64,000 bases of DNA, taken from positions 434,001 to 498,000 of the forward strand of contig CAVUHL010000003.1 of NCBI GenBank assembly GCA_963741305.1. The letters run 5' to 3'. This document shows, in pieces, positions 1 to 8,283 of this stretch. The notes beneath the pieces are model-generated. The model did no database searches. It was given only the letters and a program-made list of their open reading frames with translations, and had not been told where the DNA came from. Within the stretch, counting starts at the first letter, position 1, and the number at the start of each line of letters is the position of its first letter. A program made the position numbers and the translations under genes. The DNA comes from DATMER01 sp963741305. GTDB lineage: Bacteria > Acidobacteriota > Thermoanaerobaculia > Multivoradales > UBA5704.

Positions 1-1296
1 CTCGCGGACCATCCGGACATGCTCCCGCTCCTCCTGGCGGTCTGGCGCCTCCGGGGGGCCGCCCTGCTCGTCGATCCCGAATGGGGGGACCGGCTGCGCA
101 AGTCCGTCCTTGGGCACAGCGAGCCGGACGCCTTTCTTTCTCTCCTGCCGGAGCTTTCGGCCTCCCTGTCGCCCAGCGCGCGGCGGGATTTGCCGGAGGA
201 CGCCGCCCTGCTTTCCTATACATCCGGCAGCACCGGCGACCCGAAAGCGATCGTCATGACGCACGGGCGGCTGTCCACCACCATGTATGCGGCGGCCGCG
301 GCCGTGGTCCGGCACCGCGGCTCGGCGCCCAGGCGCGTCGCCTGCAGCATGCGGCTTTCCGGCTCGGGGGTGCTCAACCTTCACTACACGTGGGCGGTCT
401 GCGCCGACGCGGCGGTCGTGATCCTGCCCCAGTTGGAAGTCAAAACTGCGCGGGATTACTGGCACAGGATCGAGAAGCATCAGATCGATCAGATGTTCCT
501 GGTGCCGCCCTTGATCGATCTGCTCAACCATGTCGCCGTGCCGCCGGCCAACGGGCATGTCCCGCCGATCTGCATCACCGGCAGCTCACCCTTGTCGCGC
601 CGCACCCAGGAACGCTTCCAACGCCGGTTCAAGATCGGCCTGCTCAATGCGTTCGGCCTGACCGAATCGATGTGCGCCTGCTTCTTCGGCGAGTACGACG
701 AGCAGGGGATGGGGCGCAACACGATCGGCCAGCCTGCGCTGCTCAAGGCGCGGCTGCGCGGCTTGTCGGGCATGCTCGTCGAGGGACCGGGCGAAGGAGA
801 GTTGGAGCTCTCTGGACCCACGCTCTTCGACGGGTACTACCGCAATCCCCAGGCGACTGCGGCGGCGTTCAACGGCCGCTGGTTCCGGACGGGCGATCTC
901 CTCCGCCGCGACGAGCGCGGCAGCTACTCGACGATCGGGCGCCTGAAGGACGTGGTCATGAAGGGCGGCTATGCGATCTACCTCAACGAGATCGAGGAGG
1001 CCGCGGTGGACGTTGCCGGAGTTCACGAGGTTGCCGCCGTGCCCCTGCAGCTCCCCGACGGCGGCGAGGACATCGGGTTGATCGTCCGCTTTCTGCCGGA
1101 TGCTGCCTCGGCTTCTGACAGGTTGACCATCGAGCTCAGGGACCGGCTCGGCGCGCAGCGCGCTCCACGGCGCGTCGTCGAGACCAGCGAGGCGTTACCC
1201 CGCACCGGACAGGAAAAACTCGACCGGCGGCGCATCCTCGAAATGTGGCAGAGGCTCGCCGGTCACGCACCCCTGGATCTGCGGGCCCCCGCCTGA
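1..1296 (+). CDS. AMP-forming adenylation enzyme (ANL superfamily), 5' partial
   Basis: The reading frame is open from the first base, so the N-terminus lies outside the window; 431 residues are visible. The protein should activate a carboxylic or amino acid as its adenylate and load it on a carrier protein. Core motifs are present: the phosphate-binding loop YTSGSTGDPK (217-246), the aromatic/TES motif FGLTES (652-669), GYY...TGD (832-897), the hinge region GRLKDVVMKGG (937-969) and the C-terminal PRTGQEK with the catalytic lysine (about 1198-1218). The carrier protein gene follows 9 nt downstream and is the probable acceptor. Substrate cannot be read from the sequence. Confidence 0.9.
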   Translation, partial: LADHPDMLPLLLAVWRLRGAALLVDPEWGDRLRKSVLGHSEPDAFLSLLPELSASLSPSARRDLPEDAALLSYTSGSTGDPKAIVMTHGRLSTTMYAAAAAVVRHRGSAPRRVACSMRLSGSGVLNLHYTWAVCADAAVVILPQLEVKTARDYWHRIEKHQIDQMFLVPPLIDLLNHVAVPPANGHVPPICITGSSPLSRRTQERFQRRFKIGLLNAFGLTESMCACFFGEYDEQGMGRNTIGQPALLKARLRGLSGMLVEGPGEGELELSGPTLFDGYYRNPQATAAAFNGRWFRTGDLLRRDERGSYSTIGRLKDVVMKGGYAIYLNEIEEAAVDVAGVHEVAAVPLQLPDGGEDIGLIVRFLPDAASASDRLTIELRDRLGAQRAPRRVVETSEALPRTGQEKLDRRRILEMWQRLAGHAPLDLRAPA

Positions 1297-1305
1297 CGGA
1301 AGAAA

Positions 1306-1560
1306 ATGACCGAAGCTGAATTCATCGAACGCGCGCGCGGCTTCCTGAGCGAGATCGGCGGCCTGGATTCAAGCGCCATCGATCCCGATGCCAACCTCGT
1401 CGACAGCGGCGTGCTCGACTCGCTCCTCCTGATCGCCTTCCTGGCATTCGTCGAAGAGCAGCGGGGTTACGAGATGGAAATTCAGGAGGAAGACATCAAG
1501 CTCCTCGCCAGCCTGCGGACCGCCTACTCGCTCGCCCGCCCCGATGCACGGAGATCCTGA
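1306..1560 (+). CDS. Acyl/peptidyl carrier protein
   Basis: An 84-residue acidic helical protein with the carrier signature DSGVLDSL; Ser39 is the expected 4'-phosphopantetheine attachment site. It is a free-standing domain rather than part of a multimodular synthase. It sits 9 nt after the adenylation gene and its last 17 nt overlap the following hydrolase gene, so the four genes 1-3970 read as one operon. By position it should carry the acyl or aminoacyl group activated by the upstream enzyme. Confidence in the fold is high; the cargo is unknown. Confidence 0.88.
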   Translation: MTEAEFIERARGFLSEIGGLDSSAIDPDANLVDSGVLDSLLLIAFLAFVEEQRGYEMEIQEEDIKLLASLRTAYSLARPDARRS

Positions 1561-2497
1561 GGCCGTGGAGCCTGAGATCAAAAGGGCCATGGCGCTGCTT
1601 CCCGCGTTCGACTACGCCGACCCCCGGGCCGTGCGCGCCAGGATGGACCGCTACATCAGGCTGTCGGCCGGCGCGGGGCTGTGGAATTCGGCGGATGACG
1701 CGGTCGAGGTCATCGATCGTTGTATTGGGTCGGTTGGAGAAGTCCCCGTCCGCTTGTACATCCCGCGTGAAAGAATGGAGAAGCCTCCCGCGATCGTCTA
1801 CTTCCATGGCGGCGCCTTCGTCGTCGGGCACCTCGACTTCGAGCACCCGCGTTGCCTCGAGATGGCGAGGGCGACCGGCGGCGCCGTGATCGCGGTGGAT
1901 TATCGCCTGGCCCCCGAGCACCCTTTCCCCGCGGGCCTCGAGGATTGCTGCGCGGCCTTCGCCTGGACCCTCGCCTCGGCCGACGAGCTTGGCATCGACG
2001 CCTCCCGCGTAGCTGTCGCGGGGGCCAGCGCCGGGGGTGCCCTGGCGGCAGCCGTGGCCCTGATGTCCCGGGACCGCGGCGAGCGTCAGCCGAGGTTCCA
2101 GCTCCTGCTCTACCCGGTGACCGACAATCGATTGATCACGGCATCGATGGCGGCCTTCGTCGACACCCCCGGCTGGAACCGGCGCAACTCGGAGCACATG
2201 TGGCGGCACTACCTCGCGGGCTCCGAGCCTTTCGAAGCCTGCTCGCCGTACGCCGCGCCGGCCCATTCGAAAGACTTGCGCGGCCTTCCCCCGGCCTACG
2301 TCATGACCGCCGGTTTCGACGCGCTGCGCGACGAGGGCCTTCAATATGCGCAGCGGTTGATCGAGGCGGGAGTGCCCACGGAGCTTCACCACTATCCGGA
2401 GACCTTTCACGGTTTCGACACCCTGGCCGATACCGCGGTGTCGCGGCGCGCGCGCGCCGAGCACTACGCCGTGCTCGGCAGAGCCCTTGGCTGTTGA
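1544..2497 (+). CDS. Alpha/beta hydrolase, hormone-sensitive-lipase type
   Basis: A 317-residue carboxylesterase-like protein. The oxyanion HGG motif is at 88-90, the nucleophile elbow GASAG at 160-164 (Ser162), the acid is probably Asp259 in FDALRDEG and the base His289 in FHGF, giving a full catalytic set in the order expected for the HSL/bHSL family. The usual GDSAGG is GASAGG here. The start at 1544 lies inside the carrier gene (17-nt overlap); an internal ATG at 1589 is the alternative. In this operon it may release or transfer the acyl group from the carrier protein, which is inference from context only. Confidence 0.85.
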   Translation: MHGDPEAVEPEIKRAMALLPAFDYADPRAVRARMDRYIRLSAGAGLWNSADDAVEVIDRCIGSVGEVPVRLYIPRERMEKPPAIVYFHGGAFVVGHLDFEHPRCLEMARATGGAVIAVDYRLAPEHPFPAGLEDCCAAFAWTLASADELGIDASRVAVAGASAGGALAAAVALMSRDRGERQPRFQLLLYPVTDNRLITASMAAFVDTPGWNRRNSEHMWRHYLAGSEPFEACSPYAAPAHSKDLRGLPPAYVMTAGFDALRDEGLQYAQRLIEAGVPTELHHYPETFHGFDTLADTAVSRRARAEHYAVLGRALGC

Positions 2498-2506
2498 GGG
2501 ATCAAA

Positions 2507-3970
2507 ATGATGGACAAGCTGGCAACCGAAATCCCCATCGACTCTGATTTCGGCATCGGCACGATGCTGCGGCAGGCACAGGAAGACCTGCGGGCATCGG
2601 CGGGTGTCCTCGCCGGCTATGCCGCCGCGAGGACACCGAACAGCGACAAGCCGTTCGTCTGCGATTCCCGCAAGCTCTGCGTCCTGATGTACACCGAGGC
2701 CCTGAGCCGGGTCCGGAGGCGGTTCTGGACGACGAGCTTCCTGTCCTCCGGCTTCTGGGCCCAACCCGACGACGAGATCCTGAGGGCCAACCTGCGGCTC
2801 CTTGGACAACTGCAAGATAGCGGCGTCGTCACCCGCCGCCTGTTCCTGCTGCCGCTCACGTCCGAGGACGAAGCCCAGCGCTGGCTGGACGAACGGATGC
2901 TGCTGCGCAAGTCGGGTGACGCGGACGGGCTGGCGCACTTCGACACCAGGTTCGCCAACCTCTGCAAGAACATCGAAGGGCTCCTGGCCCACGGTTGCGA
3001 CGTGCGCGTGATCCACGATTCCGAGGAGCGCTTCCGCGGTCTGCCGCCGCAGCTGAGGTTCGACGGCCGCGATTCCGAGCTGGGCCTCTATGACGACTGG
3101 CGCGTCGACGTCTTTCGCGGCGGCCGCTCGGGGATCATCGAAAGCGTCGACAGCTTCACCCCCGCGATGTGGGGGTTCGAGAGCTTGCGCGGGGGCGTCG
3201 AAGCCTACTTCGAGGATCTGTGGCAGAAGGCGAAGCCCGTCTCGGCGCTGCTCGAACGCATCCGCCAGGCCATCGAGTACTCGTCGAGCCGCATCGACTA
3301 CCGGCTCGCCTGGCTTGCCCGTTACGACCACGGCCTGCCGCGGGAGGACGAGCTCTTGAAGGCTGTCGAGCTGAGCACGGTCAAGACCGAGCTCCAGCGG
3401 CTGGCCAGATGGGGAAAGGTCCGCCGCCACCTGGACGTCGGGACCTGCACGGGGAGGTATCCCGTCAGCCTGCGCGACGCGGTCGATCCGAACGGCGAGA
3501 TCGTCGGCATCGACAACGACATGGATTGCATCAACTACGCCCGCTGGAACGTCCAGATCGAGGTGCGGGACGACCCGCGCCTGCACATCGAGCGTGTCGA
3601 CTTCTGTGCCGAGCCCTGCAAGGTCGAAGGGCCGTTCGACCTCATCACCTGCATGCTCGGAACGGTGATCCATTTCCGCCGCAAGCGCGACGTCCCGCCG
3701 TACGACGACCCCTTTCAGCGGGCTCTGGAAAAGTTCGGCGAGCTGTTGAAGGACGACGGGCTGCTCTTCCTGAGCGTCTGGACGGAAGCGGCCTGCCGCA
3801 GCCTGAACATGCTGAGCATCTACACCGAGGACGACAAGAGGCTCCTGGCGGAGTGGACGCCATCGGCCGCGGAGCTGCAGAGCCGCCTGACCGCGGCGGG
3901 CCTGTCGTTCGAGCACCCCTACCAGCTCGAGAACCGGATGGAGCTCTACCGCTGCTCCACGCGGGCATAG
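2507..3970 (+). CDS. Two-part protein with C-terminal SAM methyltransferase domain
   Basis: A 487-residue protein beginning 9 nt after the hydrolase gene. The C-terminal part (from about residue 300) is a class I methyltransferase: SAM-binding motif LDVGTCTGRYPVSL near 308, acidic motif IVGIDND, and a following DLITCMLG strand. The first ~290 residues form a separate, unrecognised domain rich in aromatic and charged residues (WTTSFLSSGFW near 75), ending in a helical linker. It could be a substrate-recognition or regulatory domain; I cannot name it. As the last gene of the operon it probably tailors the product made on the carrier protein. Confidence 0.75.
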   Translation: MMDKLATEIPIDSDFGIGTMLRQAQEDLRASAGVLAGYAAARTPNSDKPFVCDSRKLCVLMYTEALSRVRRRFWTTSFLSSGFWAQPDDEILRANLRLLGQLQDSGVVTRRLFLLPLTSEDEAQRWLDERMLLRKSGDADGLAHFDTRFANLCKNIEGLLAHGCDVRVIHDSEERFRGLPPQLRFDGRDSELGLYDDWRVDVFRGGRSGIIESVDSFTPAMWGFESLRGGVEAYFEDLWQKAKPVSALLERIRQAIEYSSSRIDYRLAWLARYDHGLPREDELLKAVELSTVKTELQRLARWGKVRRHLDVGTCTGRYPVSLRDAVDPNGEIVGIDNDMDCINYARWNVQIEVRDDPRLHIERVDFCAEPCKVEGPFDLITCMLGTVIHFRRKRDVPPYDDPFQRALEKFGELLKDDGLLFLSVWTEAACRSLNMLSIYTEDDKRLLAEWTPSAAELQSRLTAAGLSFEHPYQLENRMELYRCSTRA

Positions 3971-4005
3971 TACCCCCACGTCCGGCGCACCCCAGCAGGA
4001 CAAAA

Positions 4006-4054
4006 CCCCATGAGCGGCGGGCCCGGCCCCTCGGGCCCGCCGAACCTCATGGGT
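4006..4054 (+). terminator. Large two-tier stem-loop after the cluster
   Basis: CCCATGAG (4007-4014) pairs with CTCATGGG (4046-4053), and nested inside, GGCGGGCCCG (4016-4025) pairs perfectly with CGGGCCCGCC (4032-4041). There is no T-run, so it is either a Rho-dependent end or an mRNA-stabilising 3' structure for the 1-3970 operon. The remainder of the 329-nt gap 3971-4299 holds only the promoter described next. Confidence 0.6.
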
Positions 4055-4188
4055 CCATCGGATGTCAAAGAACGGGCCTGTCTCTCGAGCTTGCTCAAGA
4101 ACAGCCCTTGCTCGCCTTCGGCATGATTGTTCCGCCTCAACGAATTGCGGCACTATGCCGTACGATATCCGCGATGTCAAGAGAGGGC

Positions 4189-4218
4189 TTGACAATCTTC
4201 CTTGATGGCGTCTAGTCT
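4189..4218 (+). promoter_or_regulatory. Sigma70-type promoter for the 4300 gene
   Basis: A perfect -35 TTGACA (4189-4194) is followed after 18 nt by TAGTCT (4213-4218) as -10. Predicted transcription start is near 4225, giving a ~75-nt leader with the Shine-Dalgarno AAAGGGG just before the ATG at 4300. Confidence 0.65.
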
Positions 4219-4299
4219 TTGTGCAACGCAGCCGTAGTCGTAAGAGAGTTTGATCCGCGGCGTCAATTCCGGCGCCGCTTGATGAGAAAGGGGCAGACC

Positions 4300-4668
4300 A
4301 TGCCTGGAAGCAAGTTGGAGACGTTGGGTAGCCTGAAGCGGTTCAATGACGCGCTGGCGGGGAAGGCGGCGGAGACGCCGCAGTTGGAAGGGCACCGGGC
4401 CATCTTCGGTGGAATGGTGTCGCGGGTTCATGGCTTCGCGCAGCAGCAGGCGGAGCTGACGGCGAGCAAGCAGGACATCACGCAGCAGTTCCAGGAGGAG
4501 CTGATCGAAGCGCAGCGTCTGGCGACGGCGCTGCGGGCGGCGCTCAAGTCGCACTACGGGCCGGACTCTGAGAGGCTTGTGGAGTTCGGGATTCAGCCGT
4601 TCCGCGGCAAGAACCGGAAGCGGAAGGAACCGCCGCCGCCGCCGGTCGAAGCAACCGCGGAAGAGTAG
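4300..4668 (+). CDS. Small helical protein with basic/proline-rich tail
   Basis: A 122-residue protein. The ATG at 4300 is chosen because AAAGGGG lies 6 nt before it; an upstream in-frame start at 4219 would fall on the predicted transcription start. Residues 10-90 are predicted to be helical and coiled-coil-like (many Q, E, A, L). The C-terminus turns into a Lys/Arg patch (GKNRKRKE) followed by five prolines and an acidic end. I do not recognise the family. The gene stands alone between a consensus promoter and a textbook terminator, which suggests strong independent expression and perhaps a structural or nucleic-acid-binding role. Confidence 0.7.
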   Translation: MPGSKLETLGSLKRFNDALAGKAAETPQLEGHRAIFGGMVSRVHGFAQQQAELTASKQDITQQFQEELIEAQRLATALRAALKSHYGPDSERLVEFGIQPFRGKNRKRKEPPPPPVEATAEE

Positions 4669-4688
4669 AAGCAGCAGTGCCACCCCAG

Positions 4689-4722
4689 GGAGGGCGCGCG
4701 ATGCGCGCCCTCCCTTTTTTTG
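4689..4722 (+). terminator. Rho-independent terminator
   Basis: GGGAGGGCGCGC (4689-4700), a 3-nt loop and GCGCGCCCTCCC (4704-4715) form a perfect 12-bp stem, followed by seven T residues (4716-4722). It ends the 4300-4668 transcript 20 nt after the stop codon and separates it from the repeat array that follows. Confidence 0.92.
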
Positions 4723-4744
4723 TCCTGATTTTGTCCTCGGGAGG

Positions 4745-5205
4745 TTTTCCCGGTTACAGGGCAACGATTCCCGACGATCGGGAGAGGATTCCCGGCCGCG
4801 GGAAGCGAATCCCGGTCATCAGGATCTTCTCCCGGCCGTCGGGCAAGGATTCCCGGCCGCAGGAAACGATTCCCGGTCGCCGGCAAGGTTTCCCGGCCAT
4901 CGGGAATCTTCTCCCGCTCGCCGGGAAGGCTTGCCCGGCCTTCGGCGACGATTCCCGGTCGTCGGGAGCGCTTTCCGCTTATCGGGAATCGCTTCCCGGT
5001 CGTCGGAAAGGTCTCCCGGTCGTCGGGAAAGCCTGCCCGGCTTCGGGAAAAGGTTCCCGGCCACCGGGAGCGCTTTCCGGAAGCCGGGAATCGTCTCCCG
5101 GTCCCCGGGAAAGCTTGCCCGGCCTCGGGAAGCGATTCCGGTTCATCGGGAACTTCTCCCGCCCGCCAGGAATCTCCTCCCGGCGGCCGGGAAACGCGAG
5201 GAGAA
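4745..5205. repeat. Array 1: about 22 degenerate 20-21-bp repeats, TTCCCGG core
   Basis: The CCC of the core recurs at 4749, 4770, 4791, 4811, 4831, 4852, 4872, 4892, 4913, 4934, 4954, 4975, 4995, 5015, 5036, 5056, 5076, 5097, 5118, 5138, 5158 and 5179. Steps alternate between 20 and 21 nt, averaging about 20.5. Each unit has dyad symmetry of the form TTCCCGGyCrnCGGGAA. Units are diverged but the two half-sites are kept. Because the period is not a multiple of three, the long open frames across it on both strands are by-products of GC-rich sequence, not genes. Confidence 0.93.
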
Positions 5206-5545
5206 GGGTTCATTGAAAACCGAGAAGGACGGCCGGCTTCCGAGTCCAAGGACGCCGTCGTCCGCCCAATTTGAAGGGGGCCTGATCTCCAGGGAAGCCG
5301 TGTGTCCCTCTCCGTCGAGAAGGAGAGGACCGGTCGGCTCCGGGGGGAGATCGGGCAGAGGGCGCACGCCCTCCATGCTCTTTCCCCTCCCACCTCGCGC
5401 ATGAGAACGCCATTCCCCTTCCTGAGAGCGAGGTGCTGAGCCCCGGAGCCGGCCGTATTTCTGCCCGCGTAATTTCTTTATCGAGTCCGTCCCTTATGCT
5501 GTCAGCTTAAGCGTGAGTAGTAAGATCGCTGCGTAGTAGGAAATT
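5206..5545. other. Non-coding spacer, no gene seen
   Basis: 340 nt between array 1 and the next gene. It contains one short inverted repeat (CCTCTCC...GGAGAGG, about 5312-5335) and becomes clearly AT-richer after about 5455, where the composition changes to that of the following two genes. No coding or RNA signature is visible. Confidence 0.5.
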
Positions 5546-6403
5546 ATGGACGCCGTAAACTCGAACTCTGCAGCCGAAGCGAAGGCCGATCTTGAGCTTC
5601 AAAAGCTACGTTTGGAGATTGCGGAGATAAGGAGGTCTCCGTGGGCAAAGCCATCTGTGATCATTCCTATTGCGGCAACAATCGCAACTCTTACATTCTC
5701 TCAATACCTGGGTGTCTTCGACGTTGAACGAAAGCGCGTCGAACTGGCGGGTAAAGAGGCTGAGACGAAGCGAATTGAATTGTCGAAGGAGATAGAACGA
5801 CTTACGCAGCAGAAGGTATCTCTTCAAGCAGACAAAGATAGCCTTGCACAGCTAAAAGTCGGCCTGGGTGCAGAGGTTGGTCGCCTCAGGTCGGACGCCG
5901 CGTCGCTCAAAAAGCAGGCCGCGCAGCTGCGCAGCGCGGCAGCGAAGTCACAAAAAGACCTCGATTACACAAGAACTGTTCTCGCTCTTCCAGTACTAAC
6001 GATCGCAGAAACTATGATACCGCAAGAGCACCTTGCGGAACTAACCGTCAAAAATGCGGGTCGTGGCTCGGCAAATATCAGATGGCTTCATATGTCCGTT
6101 GATGGCGAGCGTATGGAGCCAGGGCCACGGCTCGACCGATTCAGGGCCATGTTCAAGGCTCTTCACGTTGAGGGACAGTGGATTAGGTGGAGCTATCCTG
6201 ATTCGATCGAAAGCGGCGAGGACGTAAATATTCTAAAGATGATCCCAAGCGATGCTACACCAGAACGTTACCAAGAATTCCAGGCAATTCTTATGCGGGT
6301 GGGGGTTGAGTTGTGCTATTGCTCCAGGTTAGGTGACTGCTCGTGGGCCGTCTACAATAGGCCCTCCATACCCACAGAGGCATGTTCAGGGCAAAGCCAA
6401 TAA
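5546..6403 (+). CDS. Membrane-anchored coiled-coil protein of unknown function
   Basis: A 285-residue protein. Residues 1-30 are charged and helical, 35-55 form one membrane segment (VIIPIAATIATLTF), 60-135 are a long K/E/L/Q coiled coil, and 140-280 a globular domain with two cysteine pairs near the end (CYCSRLGDC). I recognise no family. The GC content and codon choice (AGA, ATA, AAA, TTT) are markedly different from all neighbours, indicating recent acquisition. A single anchor plus coiled coil plus a soluble domain would suit a sensor or envelope-associated effector, but nothing specific supports a function. Confidence 0.7.
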   Translation: MDAVNSNSAAEAKADLELQKLRLEIAEIRRSPWAKPSVIIPIAATIATLTFSQYLGVFDVERKRVELAGKEAETKRIELSKEIERLTQQKVSLQADKDSLAQLKVGLGAEVGRLRSDAASLKKQAAQLRSAAAKSQKDLDYTRTVLALPVLTIAETMIPQEHLAELTVKNAGRGSANIRWLHMSVDGERMEPGPRLDRFRAMFKALHVEGQWIRWSYPDSIESGEDVNILKMIPSDATPERYQEFQAILMRVGVELCYCSRLGDCSWAVYNRPSIPTEACSGQSQ

Positions 6404-6527
6404 GTGCACGCTGAACATCTTCGAGAAGTGGCGCCTAGGCCCGCACGCATGGCAGCCTTGACGACGGCTCGCGATCTTGTAAAGCTCTTTCGAGCTTTGC
6501 GTCACCGCCAAGAACGTTAGAGCGCTC

Positions 6528-6914
6528 ATGTATATACGCTTCGTCATTCATAAGTTGGACGATCGTTCTGGAAAGCGCCAAGGGCTTTTTCAGGCGATGT
6601 CTGATTTGGTGGACGCTGGTGCACTAGATGAATACGAGGAATTGGAGTTCGCCGAGATATACGAGTGGTTCAGGGAGAACTTGAGGAAGCCCCGCAGTTT
6701 CTCCCGCTCGACAGAGCCTGATGCCAAAAAAACCGCTCTTAGCTGGTTCCGCCACACGGCGACTGAGCATGTCTCGAGGATGTACCGTATCTGCCAGATA
6801 CTGGCTGACCATGGAATTCTCGTTGAGGTCTTGCGCACCGAGCGCCCTGGCTTCATCGTCTACGAGGACGATTTTCAGGTGACTGCAGAACCGCTGAGGG
6901 ACACAGTCACATGA
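6528..6914 (+). CDS. Small hypothetical protein, AT-richer, probably acquired
   Basis: 128 residues, start MYIRF, acidic (several EE/DE runs). It shows a pattern I associate with widespread uncharacterised accessory proteins: YIRFV at the N-terminus, an alternating L/Y/E helix around residues 30-55 with WFRENL, a basic middle, and a C-terminal beta-strand pair. No catalytic motif is visible. It shares the lower GC of the preceding gene, 125 nt away. The spacer between them carries AACGTTAGAG (6514-6523) and a small hairpin AAAGCTC/GAGCTTT (about 6480-6497). Function unknown. Confidence 0.65.
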   Translation: MYIRFVIHKLDDRSGKRQGLFQAMSDLVDAGALDEYEELEFAEIYEWFRENLRKPRSFSRSTEPDAKKTALSWFRHTATEHVSRMYRICQILADHGILVEVLRTERPGFIVYEDDFQVTAEPLRDTVT

Positions 6915-6946
6915 TTCGCTCTCGCTGCAGAAGGTAGAGTAGGGCA

Positions 6947-7342
6947 ATGAGGACGAGGCAGCTCATTAGCTCCGGGTCGAAATTCGAGGAGGACATCGGC
7001 TATTCGCGGGCTGTCGTCGATGGCGATTGGGTGTTCGTCTCAGGCACCACGGGATTCGACTATTCGGCCATGTCCATCCCGGCCGGTCTGCTCGAGCAGA
7101 CCGAGCAGTGCCTGAAGAACATCGAGACCGCCCTTGGCCAGGCTGGAGCGAGCCTGGCGGACGTCGCCCGGGTGACCTACATCCTTCCGGATGCGGCGGA
7201 GTTCCCCGAATGCTGGCCGGTTCTGCGCCGGTACTTCGGCGAGATCCGGTCGGCGGCCACGATGATCTCGGCGGGACTCGCTGATCCCCGCATGCGGATC
7301 GAAATCGAAGTGACCGCGCGGAAACGCCAAGCAGCGCCGTAA
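6947..7342 (+). CDS. Rid family protein (YjgF/YER057c/UK114 fold)
   Basis: 131 residues with the Rid fold signature: VSGTTGFDY (about 36-44), EQCLKNIETAL helix, GASLADVARVTYILPD (about 69-84) and the terminal strand MRIEIEVTA. Archetypal RidA hydrolyses reactive enamine/imine intermediates using an arginine in the segment before the last strand; here that segment reads AATMISAGL, so the arginine appears to be missing and the protein likely belongs to one of the non-archetypal Rid groups. It begins 33 nt after the AT-rich pair but has the high GC of the main genome. It converges on the hydrolase gene at 7356. Confidence 0.85.
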   Translation: MRTRQLISSGSKFEEDIGYSRAVVDGDWVFVSGTTGFDYSAMSIPAGLLEQTEQCLKNIETALGQAGASLADVARVTYILPDAAEFPECWPVLRRYFGEIRSAATMISAGLADPRMRIEIEVTARKRQAAP

Positions 7343-7355
7343 GCCGCGGAGCCGC

Positions 7356-8230
7356 CTACTTCAGGTGGTTCCGGAGGAAGGCCAGCACCTTCGGCCAAGC
7401 CTGCTGTACCGCCTTGGCGTTGGCCTCGCGGGCCTCTTGGGAGCGGGTGAAGCCGTGGCCTGCGCCTTCGAAGGTGTGCGTTTCGAAAGTCTTTCCCAGC
7501 CTCTTCATCTCCGCTTCGGCCGGCGGGACGCTCACGTTGACGCGCGCGTCGTCGCTGCCGTAGAGGCCCAGACCGGGGCCTTGATCTTCGCGAGGTCCGC
7601 GGTCTCGGGCGAGCTGCCGTAGAAGACCACGGCGGCGTCGAGCTCCGGCTGAGAAACCGCGTAGGAGAAGCTCTGCGTGCCTCCCCAGCAGAAGCCGAGG
7701 GTGGAGGTCTTGCCGTTCGCCGCGGGGATCTTGGCGGCATAGTCGTGGACGGCGTCGAGCCGGGCGGTCGCCTCCTCGGGCGTCAGCCCGCGCACGAGCT
7801 TGGATACCTCATCGCGGCTCGACATGGCCTCGGTGCCTCCGCCGTTGGGCGCCCGGCCGGAGACGAGATCGGGGACGACGGCGATGAACCCGTCCCGAGC
7901 GAGTTGGTCGCCGACGCCGCGGATCCAGTCGCTGAGGCCGCCGATGTCGTGGATGACGATCACGGTGCCGGCCTTTTCCTTGCGCTCGGGGTAGACCACC
8001 CAGGCGCGGATCGGCGTGCCGCCCGAGGGAAGCTTGATGTCCACGTACTCCCCGTGGCGCGGGGACTTCTCCAGGGCGGCCTTGGCCTGGTCCTGGGATG
8101 GGGGCAGGTTCTCGTCGCGGGGCAGGGGAGCGGCCTGAGCCACTGGCGCCGGGGTTTCATGGACATGGGCCGGCGGTGCCTCCTGGATGGGAGACATCAG
8201 GATCGCGCTGGTCAGTAGGACGTTCAACAT
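7356..8230 (-). pseudogene. Dienelactone hydrolase family protein, frameshifted
   Basis: Translating from 8230 gives a secreted alpha/beta hydrolase: signal peptide, a Pro/Ala/His linker, then a DLH domain with the cysteine nucleophile motif GFCWGG (about 7690-7707). Near 7570, at KIKAPV, the frame is lost and the annotated frame ends at 7532. Reading on one frame over restores LGLYGSDDARV, then GAGHGFTRS and the usual C-terminus with stop at 7356-7358, so the Asp and His of the triad are encoded after a single missing base. It may be a true pseudogene or a sequencing error in GGCCCCGGTCTGGGCC. The ATG at 8230 is preferred over 8236 because AGGAGG lies 6 nt before it. Confidence 0.82.
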
Positions 8231-8283
8231 ATGCATCCTCCTCAGAAGTGCCGCGCCATTCTAGTCCCTCTGAAGGCTTCGGA

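Noticed and set aside
1496..4195. 899-residue frame on the minus strand
   Set aside because: Shadow of the hydrolase and methyltransferase genes; no motifs.
4745..5205. CRISPR array
   Set aside because: Repeats are 7-17 bp with spacers under 10 bp and diverged, and there are no cas genes; the same holds for the arrays at 33465, 45886 and 62405.
4593..5402. Long frames on both strands through array 1
   Set aside because: The repeats lack stop codons because of their composition; the 20/21-nt steps break any heptapeptide frame, and no start signal exists.
6404..6527. Integron attC site
   Set aside because: An AACGTTAGAG end is present, but I could not find the paired RYYYAAC core at a suitable distance with foldable arms.
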